NCBI RefSeq assembly: GCF_947241705.1 | Contig: NC_079271.1 | Span: 682,001 to 746,000 of the forward strand | Length of the DNA: 64,000 nucleotides | Origin: Saccharomyces mikatae IFO 1815 | Lineage: Eukaryota; Ascomycota; Saccharomycetes; Saccharomycetales; Saccharomycetaceae | Direction of reading: 5' to 3' | Shown: positions 38,210-48,204 of the stretch, piece by piece | How the letters are laid out: every line of letters starts with the position of its first letter | Numbering within the stretch: position 1 is the stretch's first letter | Program-made: the position numbers and the translations under genes | The notes under the pieces: generated by a model | Databases searched by the model: none | Told to the model about the DNA's origin: nothing | The model's input: only the letters and a program-made list of their open reading frames with translations

Positions 38210-40372
38210 ATGCCTTTAAGAAACCTGACAGAGACGCACAACTTTAGTAGTACAAACCTGGGTACGGATGGCCCAGACGGCGATGGTGATCGCTCTTCTC
38301 TTTCTCCATCTCCATCTTTTGGACAAGAGAACGAGAACAATAGCAACAATAATGCTGATCTTTCAAACCCTTTTATGGGGAGTGACGAAGAATCCAATGA
38401 ACGTGATGGAGAGTCTCTTTCTTCTTCTGTTCATTATCAGCCACGGGGAAGTGACTCTTCTCTACTTCATGACAATTCTCGTTTGGACATAAGTCAAAAT
38501 AATGGTATATCTGATTACAAAGGTTACTATTCAAAAAACAACAGTAGAGTGGTGAGTACAGCTAACGATAACTCATTTCTTCAACCACCACATAGAGCCA
38601 TAGCCTCATCTCCTTCCTTGACCTCTAATTTATCGAAGAATGACATTCTCTCTCCTCCGGAATTTGATAGATATCCTTTGGTGGGTTCCCGAGTCACTTC
38701 TATGACTCAACTAAACCATCACGGTCGCTCACCATCATCATCTCCTGGAAATGAATCGTCTGCATCATTTTCTTCTAACCCATTTTTGGGAGAACAGGAT
38801 TTTTCTCCATTTGGTGGGTATCCTGCCTCATCTTTCCCACTTATGATAGATGAAAAGGAAGATGATGATTACCTGCACAATCCTGACCCTGAGGAAGAAG
38901 CAAGACTGGATAGAAGGAGATTTATAGATGACTTCAAGTATATGGACAAAAGGTCTGCTAGTGGGTTGGCTGGTGTGTTGTTTTTGTTCATGGCAGGCAT
39001 CTTTATTTTTATCGTTTTACCAGCGTTAACCTTTACGGGTGCTATTAATCACAAAAGTGCTACTGAAGAAGTTACGTATTTAACTCAATACCAATACCCT
39101 CGACTATCCGCCATTAGAACATCTCTGGTGGATCCAGACACGCCTGATACTGCAAAGACAAGAGAAGCTATGGATGGCTCTAAATGGCAATTGGTATTTT
39201 CTGATGAGTTCAATGCAGAAGGGAGGACATTTTATGAAGGTGACGATCAATATTGGACGGCTCCTGATGTTCACTATGATGCTACTAAGGATTTAGAATG
39301 GTATAGCCCAGATGCTTCCATTACTGCAAATGGTACCTTGAGATTAAGAATGGATGCTTTCAAAAATCACGGTTTATATTACAGATCAGGTATGCTGCAA
39401 AGTTGGAATAAACTTTGTTTCACACAGGGTGCCTTGGAAATTTCTGCCAACTTACCCAATTATGGCCGTGTTTCAGGGTTATGGCCCGGTCTTTGGACAA
39501 TGGGTAATTTAGGGAGACCCGGTTATTTAGCCAGTACTCAAGGTGTGTGGCCATATTCGTATGAATCATGTGATGCTGGTATAACGCCCAATCAAAGTTC
39601 CCCGGATGGTATTTCTTACTTACCGGGTCAAAAGCTAAGTGTTTGTACTTGTGATGGTGAAGATCATCCAAATCAGGGTGTTGGTAGAGGAGCTCCTGAA
39701 ATCGATGTTCTGGAAGGTGAAACTGACACCAAACTTGGTGTAGGTGTTGCCTCTCAATCTTTACAAATTGCACCTTTTGATATCTGGTACATGCCTGATT
39801 ATGATTTTATCGAAATCTACAATTTCACAACGACGACAATGAACTCATATGCTGGCGGTCCATTTCAACAAGCCGTGTCTGCTGTTTCCACTTTGAATGC
39901 AACCTGGTGTGAGTTTGGTGAAGACAGTGGTTATTATCAAAAATACGCTATAGAGTATTTGAATGATAACGACGACGGCTATATTCGTTGGTTTGTTGGT
40001 GATACTCCAACCTACACAATTCATGCCAAGGCCTTACATCCTAATGGTAATATTGATTGGAGAAGAATTAGCAAAGAACCAATGTCGATTATTCTAAACT
40101 TAGGTATCTCCAATAATTGGGCCTATATTGATTGGCAATATATTTTCTTCCCAGTGGTCATGTCGATTGACTATGTGAGACTATATCAACCAAGTAACGC
40201 TGTATCCGTGACATGCGATCCAAGCGATTATCCAACATATGACTATATTCAATCGCATTTAAATGCATTCATGAATGCAAATTTAACTACCTGGGAAGAT
40301 GCTGGTTACACGTTCCCTAAAAATATTCTAACTGGTAAATGTACTAGCTCTAAATTCAAATTGGCCTCTTAA
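38210..40372 (+). CDS. KRE6: Beta-1,6-glucan synthesis protein Kre6
   Basis: The 720-residue type II membrane protein of the ER, Golgi and plasma membrane is needed for beta-1,6-glucan of the cell wall. The Ser/Asn-rich cytosolic N-terminus is about 250 residues long. One membrane span follows (about 251-273, VLFLFMAGIFIFIVLPAL). The lumenal domain is of the GH16 type (SKN1/KRE6 family), with the motif EIDVLE at residues 497-502 carrying the expected acidic residues. Several N-glycosylation sites are visible (NGT, NQS, NFT, NAT, NLT). Length equals the cerevisiae protein; SKN1 is its paralogue. Confidence 0.95.
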   Translation: MPLRNLTETHNFSSTNLGTDGPDGDGDRSSLSPSPSFGQENENNSNNNADLSNPFMGSDEESNERDGESLSSSVHYQPRGSDSSLLHDNSRLDISQNNGISDYKGYYSKNNSRVVSTANDNSFLQPPHRAIASSPSLTSNLSKNDILSPPEFDRYPLVGSRVTSMTQLNHHGRSPSSSPGNESSASFSSNPFLGEQDFSPFGGYPASSFPLMIDEKEDDDYLHNPDPEEEARLDRRRFIDDFKYMDKRSASGLAGVLFLFMAGIFIFIVLPALTFTGAINHKSATEEVTYLTQYQYPRLSAIRTSLVDPDTPDTAKTREAMDGSKWQLVFSDEFNAEGRTFYEGDDQYWTAPDVHYDATKDLEWYSPDASITANGTLRLRMDAFKNHGLYYRSGMLQSWNKLCFTQGALEISANLPNYGRVSGLWPGLWTMGNLGRPGYLASTQGVWPYSYESCDAGITPNQSSPDGISYLPGQKLSVCTCDGEDHPNQGVGRGAPEIDVLEGETDTKLGVGVASQSLQIAPFDIWYMPDYDFIEIYNFTTTTMNSYAGGPFQQAVSAVSTLNATWCEFGEDSGYYQKYAIEYLNDNDDGYIRWFVGDTPTYTIHAKALHPNGNIDWRRISKEPMSIILNLGISNNWAYIDWQYIFFPVVMSIDYVRLYQPSNAVSVTCDPSDYPTYDYIQSHLNAFMNANLTTWEDAGYTFPKNILTGKCTSSKFKLAS

Positions 40373-40837
40373 GAAGATATTCTGATGTTAATTTCACAAG
40401 CCATTCTTTAAACAGTTTGTTACCATGGCTATAAAGGTTATTTTACAATGCATACATTTTTCTTCCAGGAAGAAATATAATATAGAGGACTGATTATTCA
40501 GATTCGGTCATAATAGGGAATTATAGGTATATAGGTATACAAAGGTAGGGCGGAGGTTTACCAATAACGCTACCTCTCCATGTCTTTTTTTTATTTCTTT
40601 ATGAGAGAGAACTTTACTTAAAAGTAATTATATGTAGGTATACACTTTTGTCGTAAAAACTAATTACTACAATTTATTGAGCAGACACCATTCATAATAT
40701 GAGGGAATGTTTACGTTTTTTCTTCTCTCCTCTCTACTGGGCTGTGTTTTATGATCACGGCAGTGATGAGTGTAGTTTTCATATTTCGGAAAGAATTGCG
40801 AAAGCAGTATAATGAAGATCACCTTTAGAACATCCTT
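40373..40837. other. KRE6 3' flank
   Basis: This 465-base stretch runs from KRE6 to the first LTR remnant. It is A/T-rich, with TATAGGTATATAGGTATAC repeats near 40524-40542 and a T-rich stretch at 40585. I see no gene or RNA. Confidence 0.4.
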
Positions 40838-41112
40838 CTGTACCGGCCCTAGTAACACCAGGGCGTCTTGTTAATCCTAATATACAGGATCTCATGGAAG
40901 TAACTTGTTTTCAAAACGAATTATCAACTTGATTCACGCAATGTAACTTGACTCAATATATTATATAATTTATACTAGACGGTGGAAGCGCGGAGTCTCT
41001 GATCTATACTAATTGTTCAGGTATTTATACGTTTAACTAGCCCAGTTTAGGGAGGCAGTGCTTTACCTTATTTCGCTTACTCTGTTCGTTTCGTTATAAG
41101 GTTGGTTCATCT
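40838..41112 (-). mobile_element. Incomplete sigma LTR (Ty3 family)
   Basis: TCTTGTTAATCCTAATATAC, GTGGAAGCGCGGAGTCTCTG, ATTGTTCAGGTATTTATAC and TCTGTTCGTTTCGTTATAAG match the sigma at 37158 in order. It is more diverged than that copy and stops where a delta begins at 41113. It is an old, incomplete fossil, now about 700 bases from the nearest tRNA because of the deltas that lie between. Confidence 0.85.
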
Positions 41113-41757
41113 TGAGAATTGGTGACTTTGAGATATTTGTTAAGATTCCAGTGTTTATCAAGGCAATATCATTAGATATATAGAATATACTAGAAGTTCT
41201 CCTCAGGGATACAGGAATCCAAGAATGGAACTCGTAATTCTACATAATTCGGTAAATACTTCTATTCTAATTTTACATGCTCTCATTCAATATCCTATTA
41301 CATCATCAATCGTTGCGTTTCAGCTTCCACTAATTTATGTCATCATCTAACACTGAGATAATAGTGGAGTTTGATGTAATTTTTGGGATTCCATTTTTTA
41401 TAAGGCAATAATATTAAGTATGTAGATATACTAGAAGTTCTCCTCAGGGATTTAGGAATCCATAAAAGGGAATCTGCAATTCTACACAATTCTATAAACA
41501 TTATTATCATCGTTTTATATGTTCTTATTCATTGATCCTATTACATTATCAATCCTTGCGTTTCAGCTTCCACTAGTTTAGATGACTATATCTCATCATT
41601 TGCGTCATCTTCTAACACCGTATATGATAATATACTAGTAATATGACTACTAGTTAGTAGATGATAGTTGATTTATATTACAACAAACACTGTATACGAT
41701 AATACACTAGTAGTACGACTACCAGCTGATGGACGATAGTCGATTTTTATTCCAACA
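41113..41757 (-). mobile_element. Older delta LTR, interrupted by another delta
   Basis: The outer delta reads from TGAGAATTGGTGAC (41113) to ATTTTTATTCCAACA (41757) on the minus strand. A second delta sits inside it, at 41354-41685, so its own sequence is the parts 41113-41353 and 41691-41757 plus the duplicated AACAC. It is more diverged than the inner copy. No matching target duplication is seen at its outer edges. Confidence 0.85.
41354..41685 (-). mobile_element. Inner solo delta LTR (Ty1/Ty2 family), whole
   Basis: The 332-base delta runs from TGAGATAATAGTGG to GATTTATATTACAACA on the minus strand. It is flanked by an exact 5-base target duplication AACAC (41349-41353 and 41686-41690), which lies within the outer delta. 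It carries the commoner delta motif CATCATTTGCGTCATCTTCT. It appears whole and is younger than the delta it entered. Confidence 0.92.
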
Positions 41758-41822
41758 CCGAGGATTAACAGACGTAGACCACTCAATTAATGACTAAACA
41801 GTCTCCCCATCATAATTAATAA

Positions 41823-41893
41823 GCGCAAGTGGTTTAGTGGTAAAATCCAACGTTGCCATCGTTGGGCCCCCGGTTCGATTCCGGGCTTGCGCA
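41823..41893 (+). tRNA. tG(GCC): tRNA-Gly (GCC anticodon)
   Basis: The 71-base gene has acceptor arms GCGCAAG/CTTGCGC, an A box TGGTTTAGTGG, the anticodon loop TTGCCAT (GCC) and a B box GGTTCGATTCC. Six T at 41902-41907 serve as terminator. The delta and sigma cluster ends about 65 bases upstream. Confidence 0.97.
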
Positions 41894-42736
41894 GTTTATT
41901 CTTTTTTACATTCCACATCGTTCACCAAGATATATGCAGCATGGCATGGCGCCCATTACGGTCCCTTCAACGAAAGAACCCAATTGGTAGCTATAGAAAG
42001 CCCGCAGGATCATCATCCTGATCGGGAATATCCTGCTAGCCTGCAATAATCCCTTGACTAATAAAGGCAACTAACCAAGATAACTACCGCGTGGATATTT
42101 GTATACGATTCCTTCTCCTGATAGACAATAATATATACCCCGGTGCTTTTTCATGACATTTCCTACAGAGGAAAAAAGCCCGCTACCCCTTGAAGGGCCT
42201 TCCCGCTGTGGGGCAGCGCCATCGCCTAGTACCACTGTGGGGGACGAGGGGAAAAGACGACGCTCAACGGAAGAGGAGGTTCTGCGAGATGCTGCAGTTT
42301 CAATATTCCAGATAGAATTCTGAGTTTACAAGGAACGCCGTCCTAATTACCGTTATTGTATTTTTACTTTTTACAGACTCTCGAGGAAACAAGTAAGGGG
42401 TGGACAAACTTCGTTAGGAAAAGATTCAGGGGAGTTTAATACCTCTATGTGCACGATACAGAGATAAGGAATGAGCAGCGATGAATAGAATTGTATGTAT
42501 AAAAGGAGTGTAATGTTCATTTGCTGTGAGGTCAGTCTCTCAGTGCCTTTTATTCTTATTATCCTGGGTTGGTTTACGTACGTAATAAGTATATAATAAG
42601 TTCTTCTGCTTGCTGTTGTAATCTAAACTGAGGAGATAACGTTTACTAAAAAGTCAAAAAAAGAAACAGATCTTTATCTATTTTTCTCTACAACGATACC
42701 AGCAAAGAAGCTGTTAATTTAATTTCTTTTCAAACA
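41894..42736 (+). promoter_or_regulatory. GPH1 promoter with four stress-response elements
   Basis: Four STRE cores are present: CCCCT at 42186-42190, and AGGGG at 42247-42251, 42396-42400 and 42428-42432. TATAAAA lies at 42498-42504, about 230 bases before the start. STREs bind Msn2/Msn4; GPH1 is known to be induced by stress and on entry to stationary phase. The sequence around 42180-42260 is G/C-rich. Confidence 0.8.
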
Positions 42737-45445
42737 ATGCCGCCAGCTAGCACCAGTACCACCAATGATATGATAACCGATGAACCTACCTCTCCACATC
42801 AAATCCCAAGACTTACCAGGAGACTTACAGGGTTTCTTCCACAGGAAATCAAGTCAATTGACACGATGATCCCTTTAAAATCAAGGGCATTATGGAACAA
42901 GCATCAAGTCAGAAAATTTAACAAGGCTGAAGATTTCCAAGATAGGTTCATTGACCACGTGGAAACTACGTTAGCACGTTCGCTTTATAATTGTGACGAC
43001 ATGGCTGCTTATGAGGCTGCTTCAATGAGTATTCGTGACAATTTGGTTATCGACTGGAACAAAACTCAGCAAAAGTTCACTACAAGAGATCCAAAGAGAG
43101 TTTACTATTTGTCCTTAGAGTTTTTGATGGGGAGAGCTTTGGACAATGCCCTAATCAACATGAAAATCGATGACCCAGAAGATCCCGCCGCATCCGAGAA
43201 AGAACCAAGAGAAATGATCAAGGGAGCCTTGGACGATTTAGGGTTCAAGTTAGAAGATATCCTGGACCAAGAACCAGATGCAGGTTTAGGTAATGGTGGT
43301 CTAGGTCGACTCGCAGCTTGCTTCGTCGACTCAATGGCCACAGAAGGCATCCCTGCCTGGGGTTACGGTTTACGTTACGAGTATGGTATCTTTGCTCAAA
43401 AGATTATCGACGGTTATCAAGTGGAAACTCCTGATTACTGGTTAAACTCTGGTAATCCATGGGAAATTGAACGTAACGAAGTGCAGATTCCAGTCACCTT
43501 TTATGGTTATGTCGATAGACCAGAGGGCGGCAAAACGACGCTAAGCGCATCGCAATGGATTGGTGGAGAAAGAGTCCTTGCTGTTGCGTATGATTTCCCT
43601 GTTCCAGGTTTCAAGACTTCCAACGTAAATAATCTAAGACTGTGGCAGGCAAGACCAACCACTGAATTCGATTTTGCAAAATTCAACAATGGTGATTATA
43701 AGAACTCTGTAGCCCAACAACAACGTGCAGAATCCATAACTGCTGTGTTGTATCCAAACGATAATTTTGCGCAGGGAAAAGAGCTGAGGTTAAAGCAACA
43801 ATACTTCTGGTGTGCTGCGTCTTTGCACGATATCTTAAGGAGATTCAAAAAATCAAAGAGACCATGGTCCGAGTTTCCTGAACAAGTGGCCATCCAGTTG
43901 AATGATACTCATCCAACCTTAGCCGTCGTTGAGTTGCAGAGAGTTTTGGTCGACTTGGAAAAACTAGACTGGCACGAGGCTTGGGACATTGTTACCAAGA
44001 CCTTTGCGTACACCAACCACACTGTTATGCAAGAGGCCCTGGAGAAATGGCCCGTTGGTCTATTCGGCCATTTGTTACCTAGACATTTAGAAATCATTTA
44101 CGATATTAACTGGTTCTTCTTACAAGATGTTGCGAAAAAATTCCCAAAGGATGTGGACCTCTTGTCTCGTATATCCATTATCGAAGAAAACTCTCCAGAA
44201 AGACAAATTAGAATGGCCTTTTTGGCTATTGTTGGTTCCCATAAAGTCAACGGTGTTGCCGAGCTGCACTCTGAACTGATCAAGACCACTATTTTCAAAG
44301 ACTTTGTCAAATTTTATGGCCCATCAAAATTTGTCAATGTCACTAACGGTATCACACCAAGAAGATGGTTGAAGCAGGCCAACCCTTCTTTGGCTAAACT
44401 AATTAGCGAAACTCTTAATGATCCGACAGAGGAGTATTTGCTGGACATGACCAAATTGACTCAATTGGCAAAATTCGTTGAAGATAAAGAGTTCTTGAAA
44501 AAATGGAACCAGGTCAAGCTTAATAACAAGATCAAATTAGTTGACTTAATCAAAAAGGAAAATGATGGGGTAGACGTCATTAAGAGAGAGTATTTGGACG
44601 ATACTTTGTTTGACATGCAGGTTAAACGTATTCATGAGTATAAGCGTCAACAGTTAAACGTCTTTGGTATTATCTACCGTTACCTGGCAATGAAAAATAT
44701 GTTAAAGAACGGTGCTTCTATCGAAGAAGTCGCCGAAAAATATCCACGCAAGGTTTCAATTTTTGGCGGTAAGAGTGCTCCCGGATACTACATGGCTAAA
44801 CTAATCATCAAGTTGGTCAACTCTGTTGCTGACATTGTTAATAATGACGAATCAATTGAGCATCTATTGAAAGTGGTCTTCATCGCTGATTACAATGTCT
44901 CCAAAGCTGAAATAATTATTCCAGCAAGTGACTTGAGTGAACATATTTCAACCGCTGGTACGGAAGCGTCTGGTACTTCCAATATGAAGTTTGTTATGAA
45001 CGGTGGTTTGATTATTGGTACCGTTGACGGTGCCAATGTAGAAATCACAAGGGAAATAGGTGAAGACAATGTCTTTTTATTTGGTAACTTAAGTGAAAAT
45101 GTTGAAGACTTGAGATATAACCATCAATACCACCCACAAGATTTACCATCAAGTTTGGAATCAGTATTATCCTGCATTGAAAGTGGGCAATTTTCTCCGG
45201 AGAATCCAAATGAATTCAAACCACTAGTTGACAGTATCAAATATCACGGTGATTATTACTTGGTTAGCGACGACTTTGAGTCCTACCTGGCCACCCATGA
45301 ATTGGTGGATCAGGAATTCCACAATCAAAGATCAGAATGGCTGAAGAAGAGTGTATTAAGTGTTGCTAACGTCGGTTTCTTCAGCAGTGACCGTTGTATC
45401 GAAGAATACTCTGATACAATCTGGAACGTTGAACCAGTGACTTAA
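42737..45445 (+). CDS. GPH1: Glycogen phosphorylase Gph1
   Basis: The 902-residue cytosolic enzyme releases glucose-1-phosphate from glycogen. Lys751, in GTSNMKF, is the pyridoxal-phosphate lysine. Thr31 in RRLTGF is the regulatory site phosphorylated by protein kinase A in cerevisiae. Catalytic-core blocks such as EPDAGLGNGGLGRLAACFVD and NDTHPTLAV are intact. The length equals the cerevisiae protein, and only a few substitutions (for example residue 15 Asp) are noticed. Its stress-element promoter agrees with its role in mobilising reserve carbohydrate. Confidence 0.97.
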   Translation: MPPASTSTTNDMITDEPTSPHQIPRLTRRLTGFLPQEIKSIDTMIPLKSRALWNKHQVRKFNKAEDFQDRFIDHVETTLARSLYNCDDMAAYEAASMSIRDNLVIDWNKTQQKFTTRDPKRVYYLSLEFLMGRALDNALINMKIDDPEDPAASEKEPREMIKGALDDLGFKLEDILDQEPDAGLGNGGLGRLAACFVDSMATEGIPAWGYGLRYEYGIFAQKIIDGYQVETPDYWLNSGNPWEIERNEVQIPVTFYGYVDRPEGGKTTLSASQWIGGERVLAVAYDFPVPGFKTSNVNNLRLWQARPTTEFDFAKFNNGDYKNSVAQQQRAESITAVLYPNDNFAQGKELRLKQQYFWCAASLHDILRRFKKSKRPWSEFPEQVAIQLNDTHPTLAVVELQRVLVDLEKLDWHEAWDIVTKTFAYTNHTVMQEALEKWPVGLFGHLLPRHLEIIYDINWFFLQDVAKKFPKDVDLLSRISIIEENSPERQIRMAFLAIVGSHKVNGVAELHSELIKTTIFKDFVKFYGPSKFVNVTNGITPRRWLKQANPSLAKLISETLNDPTEEYLLDMTKLTQLAKFVEDKEFLKKWNQVKLNNKIKLVDLIKKENDGVDVIKREYLDDTLFDMQVKRIHEYKRQQLNVFGIIYRYLAMKNMLKNGASIEEVAEKYPRKVSIFGGKSAPGYYMAKLIIKLVNSVADIVNNDESIEHLLKVVFIADYNVSKAEIIIPASDLSEHISTAGTEASGTSNMKFVMNGGLIIGTVDGANVEITREIGEDNVFLFGNLSENVEDLRYNHQYHPQDLPSSLESVLSCIESGQFSPENPNEFKPLVDSIKYHGDYYLVSDDFESYLATHELVDQEFHNQRSEWLKKSVLSVANVGFFSSDRCIEEYSDTIWNVEPVT

Positions 45446-45938
45446 TGAAAACAATTTACTTTACTTTCCGCCATCTTTCTTCTTATTTTTTTAGGATTAG
45501 CGGTTATTTTTCTTTTCAACTCCTTCTTATATAAAACACCGTAAGATAATGGTTATTGGTTTTTTAGCACTTTACTAAATGATATATATATATGATATTA
45601 CAGGAAAGTTTGGTTTTCTTCCTATTAAAAATCCGAGGAAAATCATCTTTTGTGACATTGAATATCTTAGATACAGATGCAAAGTTTGGTATTACCGTAC
45701 AGTGAAAGCGTTGGCATGGATTTGCCTAATGATCGAAATACAGCACTCATCTTGATCACTACTTGAGTATAGTTTTCGTACGATACAATGAGTCAGAATC
45801 TTAACAGTAGCCTCCAATTTAACATATTCCTTGAGAAAAGCGAGACTGTAACAGAACGTGATTGATTACATAGTGATGAATATACAACCTCCAATTTAGT
45901 TAGTCACGAGACCAAACAGATAGAGAGAATAGTATAAT
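45446..45938. other. GPH1 to SGV1 convergent gap
   Basis: This 493-base gap lies between converging genes. TATATATATATG near 45583-45594 and T-rich stretches suit 3' end formation for both genes. I see no gene. Confidence 0.5.
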
Positions 45939-47912
45939 CTAATACAGATCTGCTATATCACTATTATCAAACTCCTTGGGCTCATCTGGTTTCACTCTCT
46001 CATCCATAAAGCTTCCGTTTTTTTTCTCTATTGGTTTATTCGTAAGTTGATGTTGACCCTGTGAGGATGACACTGGAAACTGTGGAGGGGGTGGCCTAGA
46101 TTCTTGGTGATGATCGAAAATAGCATCGCGGGACCCGTTGGAAGGATTGAAGTTCCTGTTAATTGGTACATTGGGTTCTTGGCGACTATATTTCGGTAGT
46201 GGCTTATTGAAATTAGTTTCGGGCTTGTTAAAATACCTAGGGTTACGGTATCTAGAGTCATTGGGCGAGCCTTTGTATCTAGAATCAGCCGAGTTACCCT
46301 GGTATCTTGATTGTGGTCCCAGTGGCAACGGCACTTTGGTATATTTGGTGTTGATGTTTGTCTCAGGATGAAATCGATTTACTGGATTTCTGTTATTATT
46401 TGGTGCCATAGTACTGCTGTTAAAACGATTATTTCTGGAACCATTGTTGGCGCTGTATCTGTTAACACCTGTAGGAGCAGCTGGTGGTGAAATTGCAACT
46501 TTAGAATATCCATTGTTAGCATGATGCTGTCTGGAATTTTGATGCTGATCTCTCATTTTTGGAGGAGGTGGCTTGGCTACTATATCCCTTGATGGTGCCA
46601 AAAAAAAGCCCTCATCTTTCTTGGGTCCTTTCGGAATTGGCCCACGGTTTTTCGAAATTGGTGATTCACTCTTTTCAATTGTATGGCCTCTTGGCGCTGT
46701 AGGTACTCTTTGTGATAATGTTTGATGCATTTCCTCTTTGTATCTCTTGATATCAGCTTCGTGACTTTCCTCAGTTGGCAATGTTATTTTTTCTGATGGC
46801 AAAGGGTCTTCTCTGAACCAAGGATGGAGTTTAGCGGACATAGTGGTCAATCTCTTGTAGGGATCTAACGCTAATAACTGCCCTAAGAAGTCTAGACCTG
46901 CTTCGGTCAAATACTTGCAGAATCTTTCCTTTAACGTTGGTTTGTAATTAGTTCCTGTTAATTCAGCACCTGGCAGATACCTAGCCATAGCCCAGTCATC
47001 TTCTGTCGGTGTCCCTAGTAGTTTAAAGATGACATGTCCTTGATCAATATCTGTTTTGCCTTGTAAGATAGGTTTCTTCTCAAAAAATTCTGCGAAAACA
47101 CATCCGACACCCCATATATCAACAGCTGTAGTATAATGTTTATCACCAAGAACCAATTCTGGAGCTCTATACCATCTTGTTACCACTACTGATGTATATT
47201 TGGCACCAGAACCAGCGCCACCAGGATACTTTAGATTTGGAGGACAACCATAATATAATCTTGCTAAACCAAAATCAGCAAGTTTTAAAACACCATTATG
47301 GTCAATCAAAATATTTGCTGTCTTTATATCCCTATGCATGAATTTTGCACAATGAATATAATTTAAGCCTTCTAATATTTGTAGCATCATGTTTTTGATA
47401 TCACATGTTTCTAAGTTAATTCTTGGATTATGCAAAACACCAGATAGATCCGCGACCATGTAGGGCAGGATCATGTAAAATGACTTATGCAAGTTAGTGG
47501 ATGCTGCATTTATAATATCTGGTGAATGATCATAAACCATTTCAATTAGTTTAATGATGTTTTTGTGATTCAAACGCTTTAAAATGGTAATTTCTCTTTG
47601 TGCTGTTATTGGAAACAGATCTTTTTCTACGCCAACTATAATTTTCTTCATTGCCACTTGCCGTTGAGTCTCTAAATGAATTCCCTTATAAACCTCACCA
47701 AATGTACCTTGACCCAATTTTTCATCTTCACGGTAATGATTTTGGAAAACAGTACAGCCGTAAACTTTCTCGCTGCTTCTCTTTCTTAGCTTAATGTAGG
47801 TTAAATTGGTCTTTGCATCTCGCTGAATAGCTGGTGTACTTTTGACTTTGCCAATTTTATATTTATTAAACTCTGTTTTTGGAGGAACTGAAGTAGGACC
47901 GCTATCATTCAT
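45939..47912 (-). CDS. SGV1: Cyclin-dependent kinase Sgv1/Bur1 (CDK9-like)
   Basis: The 657-residue nuclear kinase pairs with cyclin Bur2 and phosphorylates the RNA polymerase II linker/CTD, Spt5 and Rad6. The kinase domain is about residues 60-366: the Gly loop GQGTFG (68-73), VAMK Lys89, HRD Asp195, DFG 213-215 and the activation-loop Thr240 ([15 protein letters not shown]). The C-terminal 290 residues are rich in Pro, Asn, Arg and Ser, and low in complexity. Length equals that of the cerevisiae protein. Confidence 0.96.
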   Translation of the reverse strand: MNDSGPTSVPPKTEFNKYKIGKVKSTPAIQRDAKTNLTYIKLRKRSSEKVYGCTVFQNHYREDEKLGQGTFGEVYKGIHLETQRQVAMKKIIVGVEKDLFPITAQREITILKRLNHKNIIKLIEMVYDHSPDIINAASTNLHKSFYMILPYMVADLSGVLHNPRINLETCDIKNMMLQILEGLNYIHCAKFMHRDIKTANILIDHNGVLKLADFGLARLYYGCPPNLKYPGGAGSGAKYTSVVVTRWYRAPELVLGDKHYTTAVDIWGVGCVFAEFFEKKPILQGKTDIDQGHVIFKLLGTPTEDDWAMARYLPGAELTGTNYKPTLKERFCKYLTEAGLDFLGQLLALDPYKRLTTMSAKLHPWFREDPLPSEKITLPTEESHEADIKRYKEEMHQTLSQRVPTAPRGHTIEKSESPISKNRGPIPKGPKKDEGFFLAPSRDIVAKPPPPKMRDQHQNSRQHHANNGYSKVAISPPAAPTGVNRYSANNGSRNNRFNSSTMAPNNNRNPVNRFHPETNINTKYTKVPLPLGPQSRYQGNSADSRYKGSPNDSRYRNPRYFNKPETNFNKPLPKYSRQEPNVPINRNFNPSNGSRDAIFDHHQESRPPPPQFPVSSSQGQHQLTNKPIEKKNGSFMDERVKPDEPKEFDNSDIADLY

Positions 47913-48204
47913 ATTACTTTGCTGTTACCTTTTGTTTCAACACGAATGCACTGCAAATAAAATATCACTACTTTCCCTGTGTTTTAATCTTTTCCTTTTA
48001 TATTTGTTAATTTGTTCATTCGCCAATACTCTGTTTAATATATCATATAATTTTTCAGATTTACAAAGTGTATGATGTATGGGTGTGTACCGTTTGGTGC
48101 GATACCCTTTGCTCCATCTTTAGCGTTATTTAAAGGTGGAAAGTAGGATCGTAAAATATTAGAATCAATACGGCCAATAAATGTCATTAAATTGATCACA
48201 AGAC

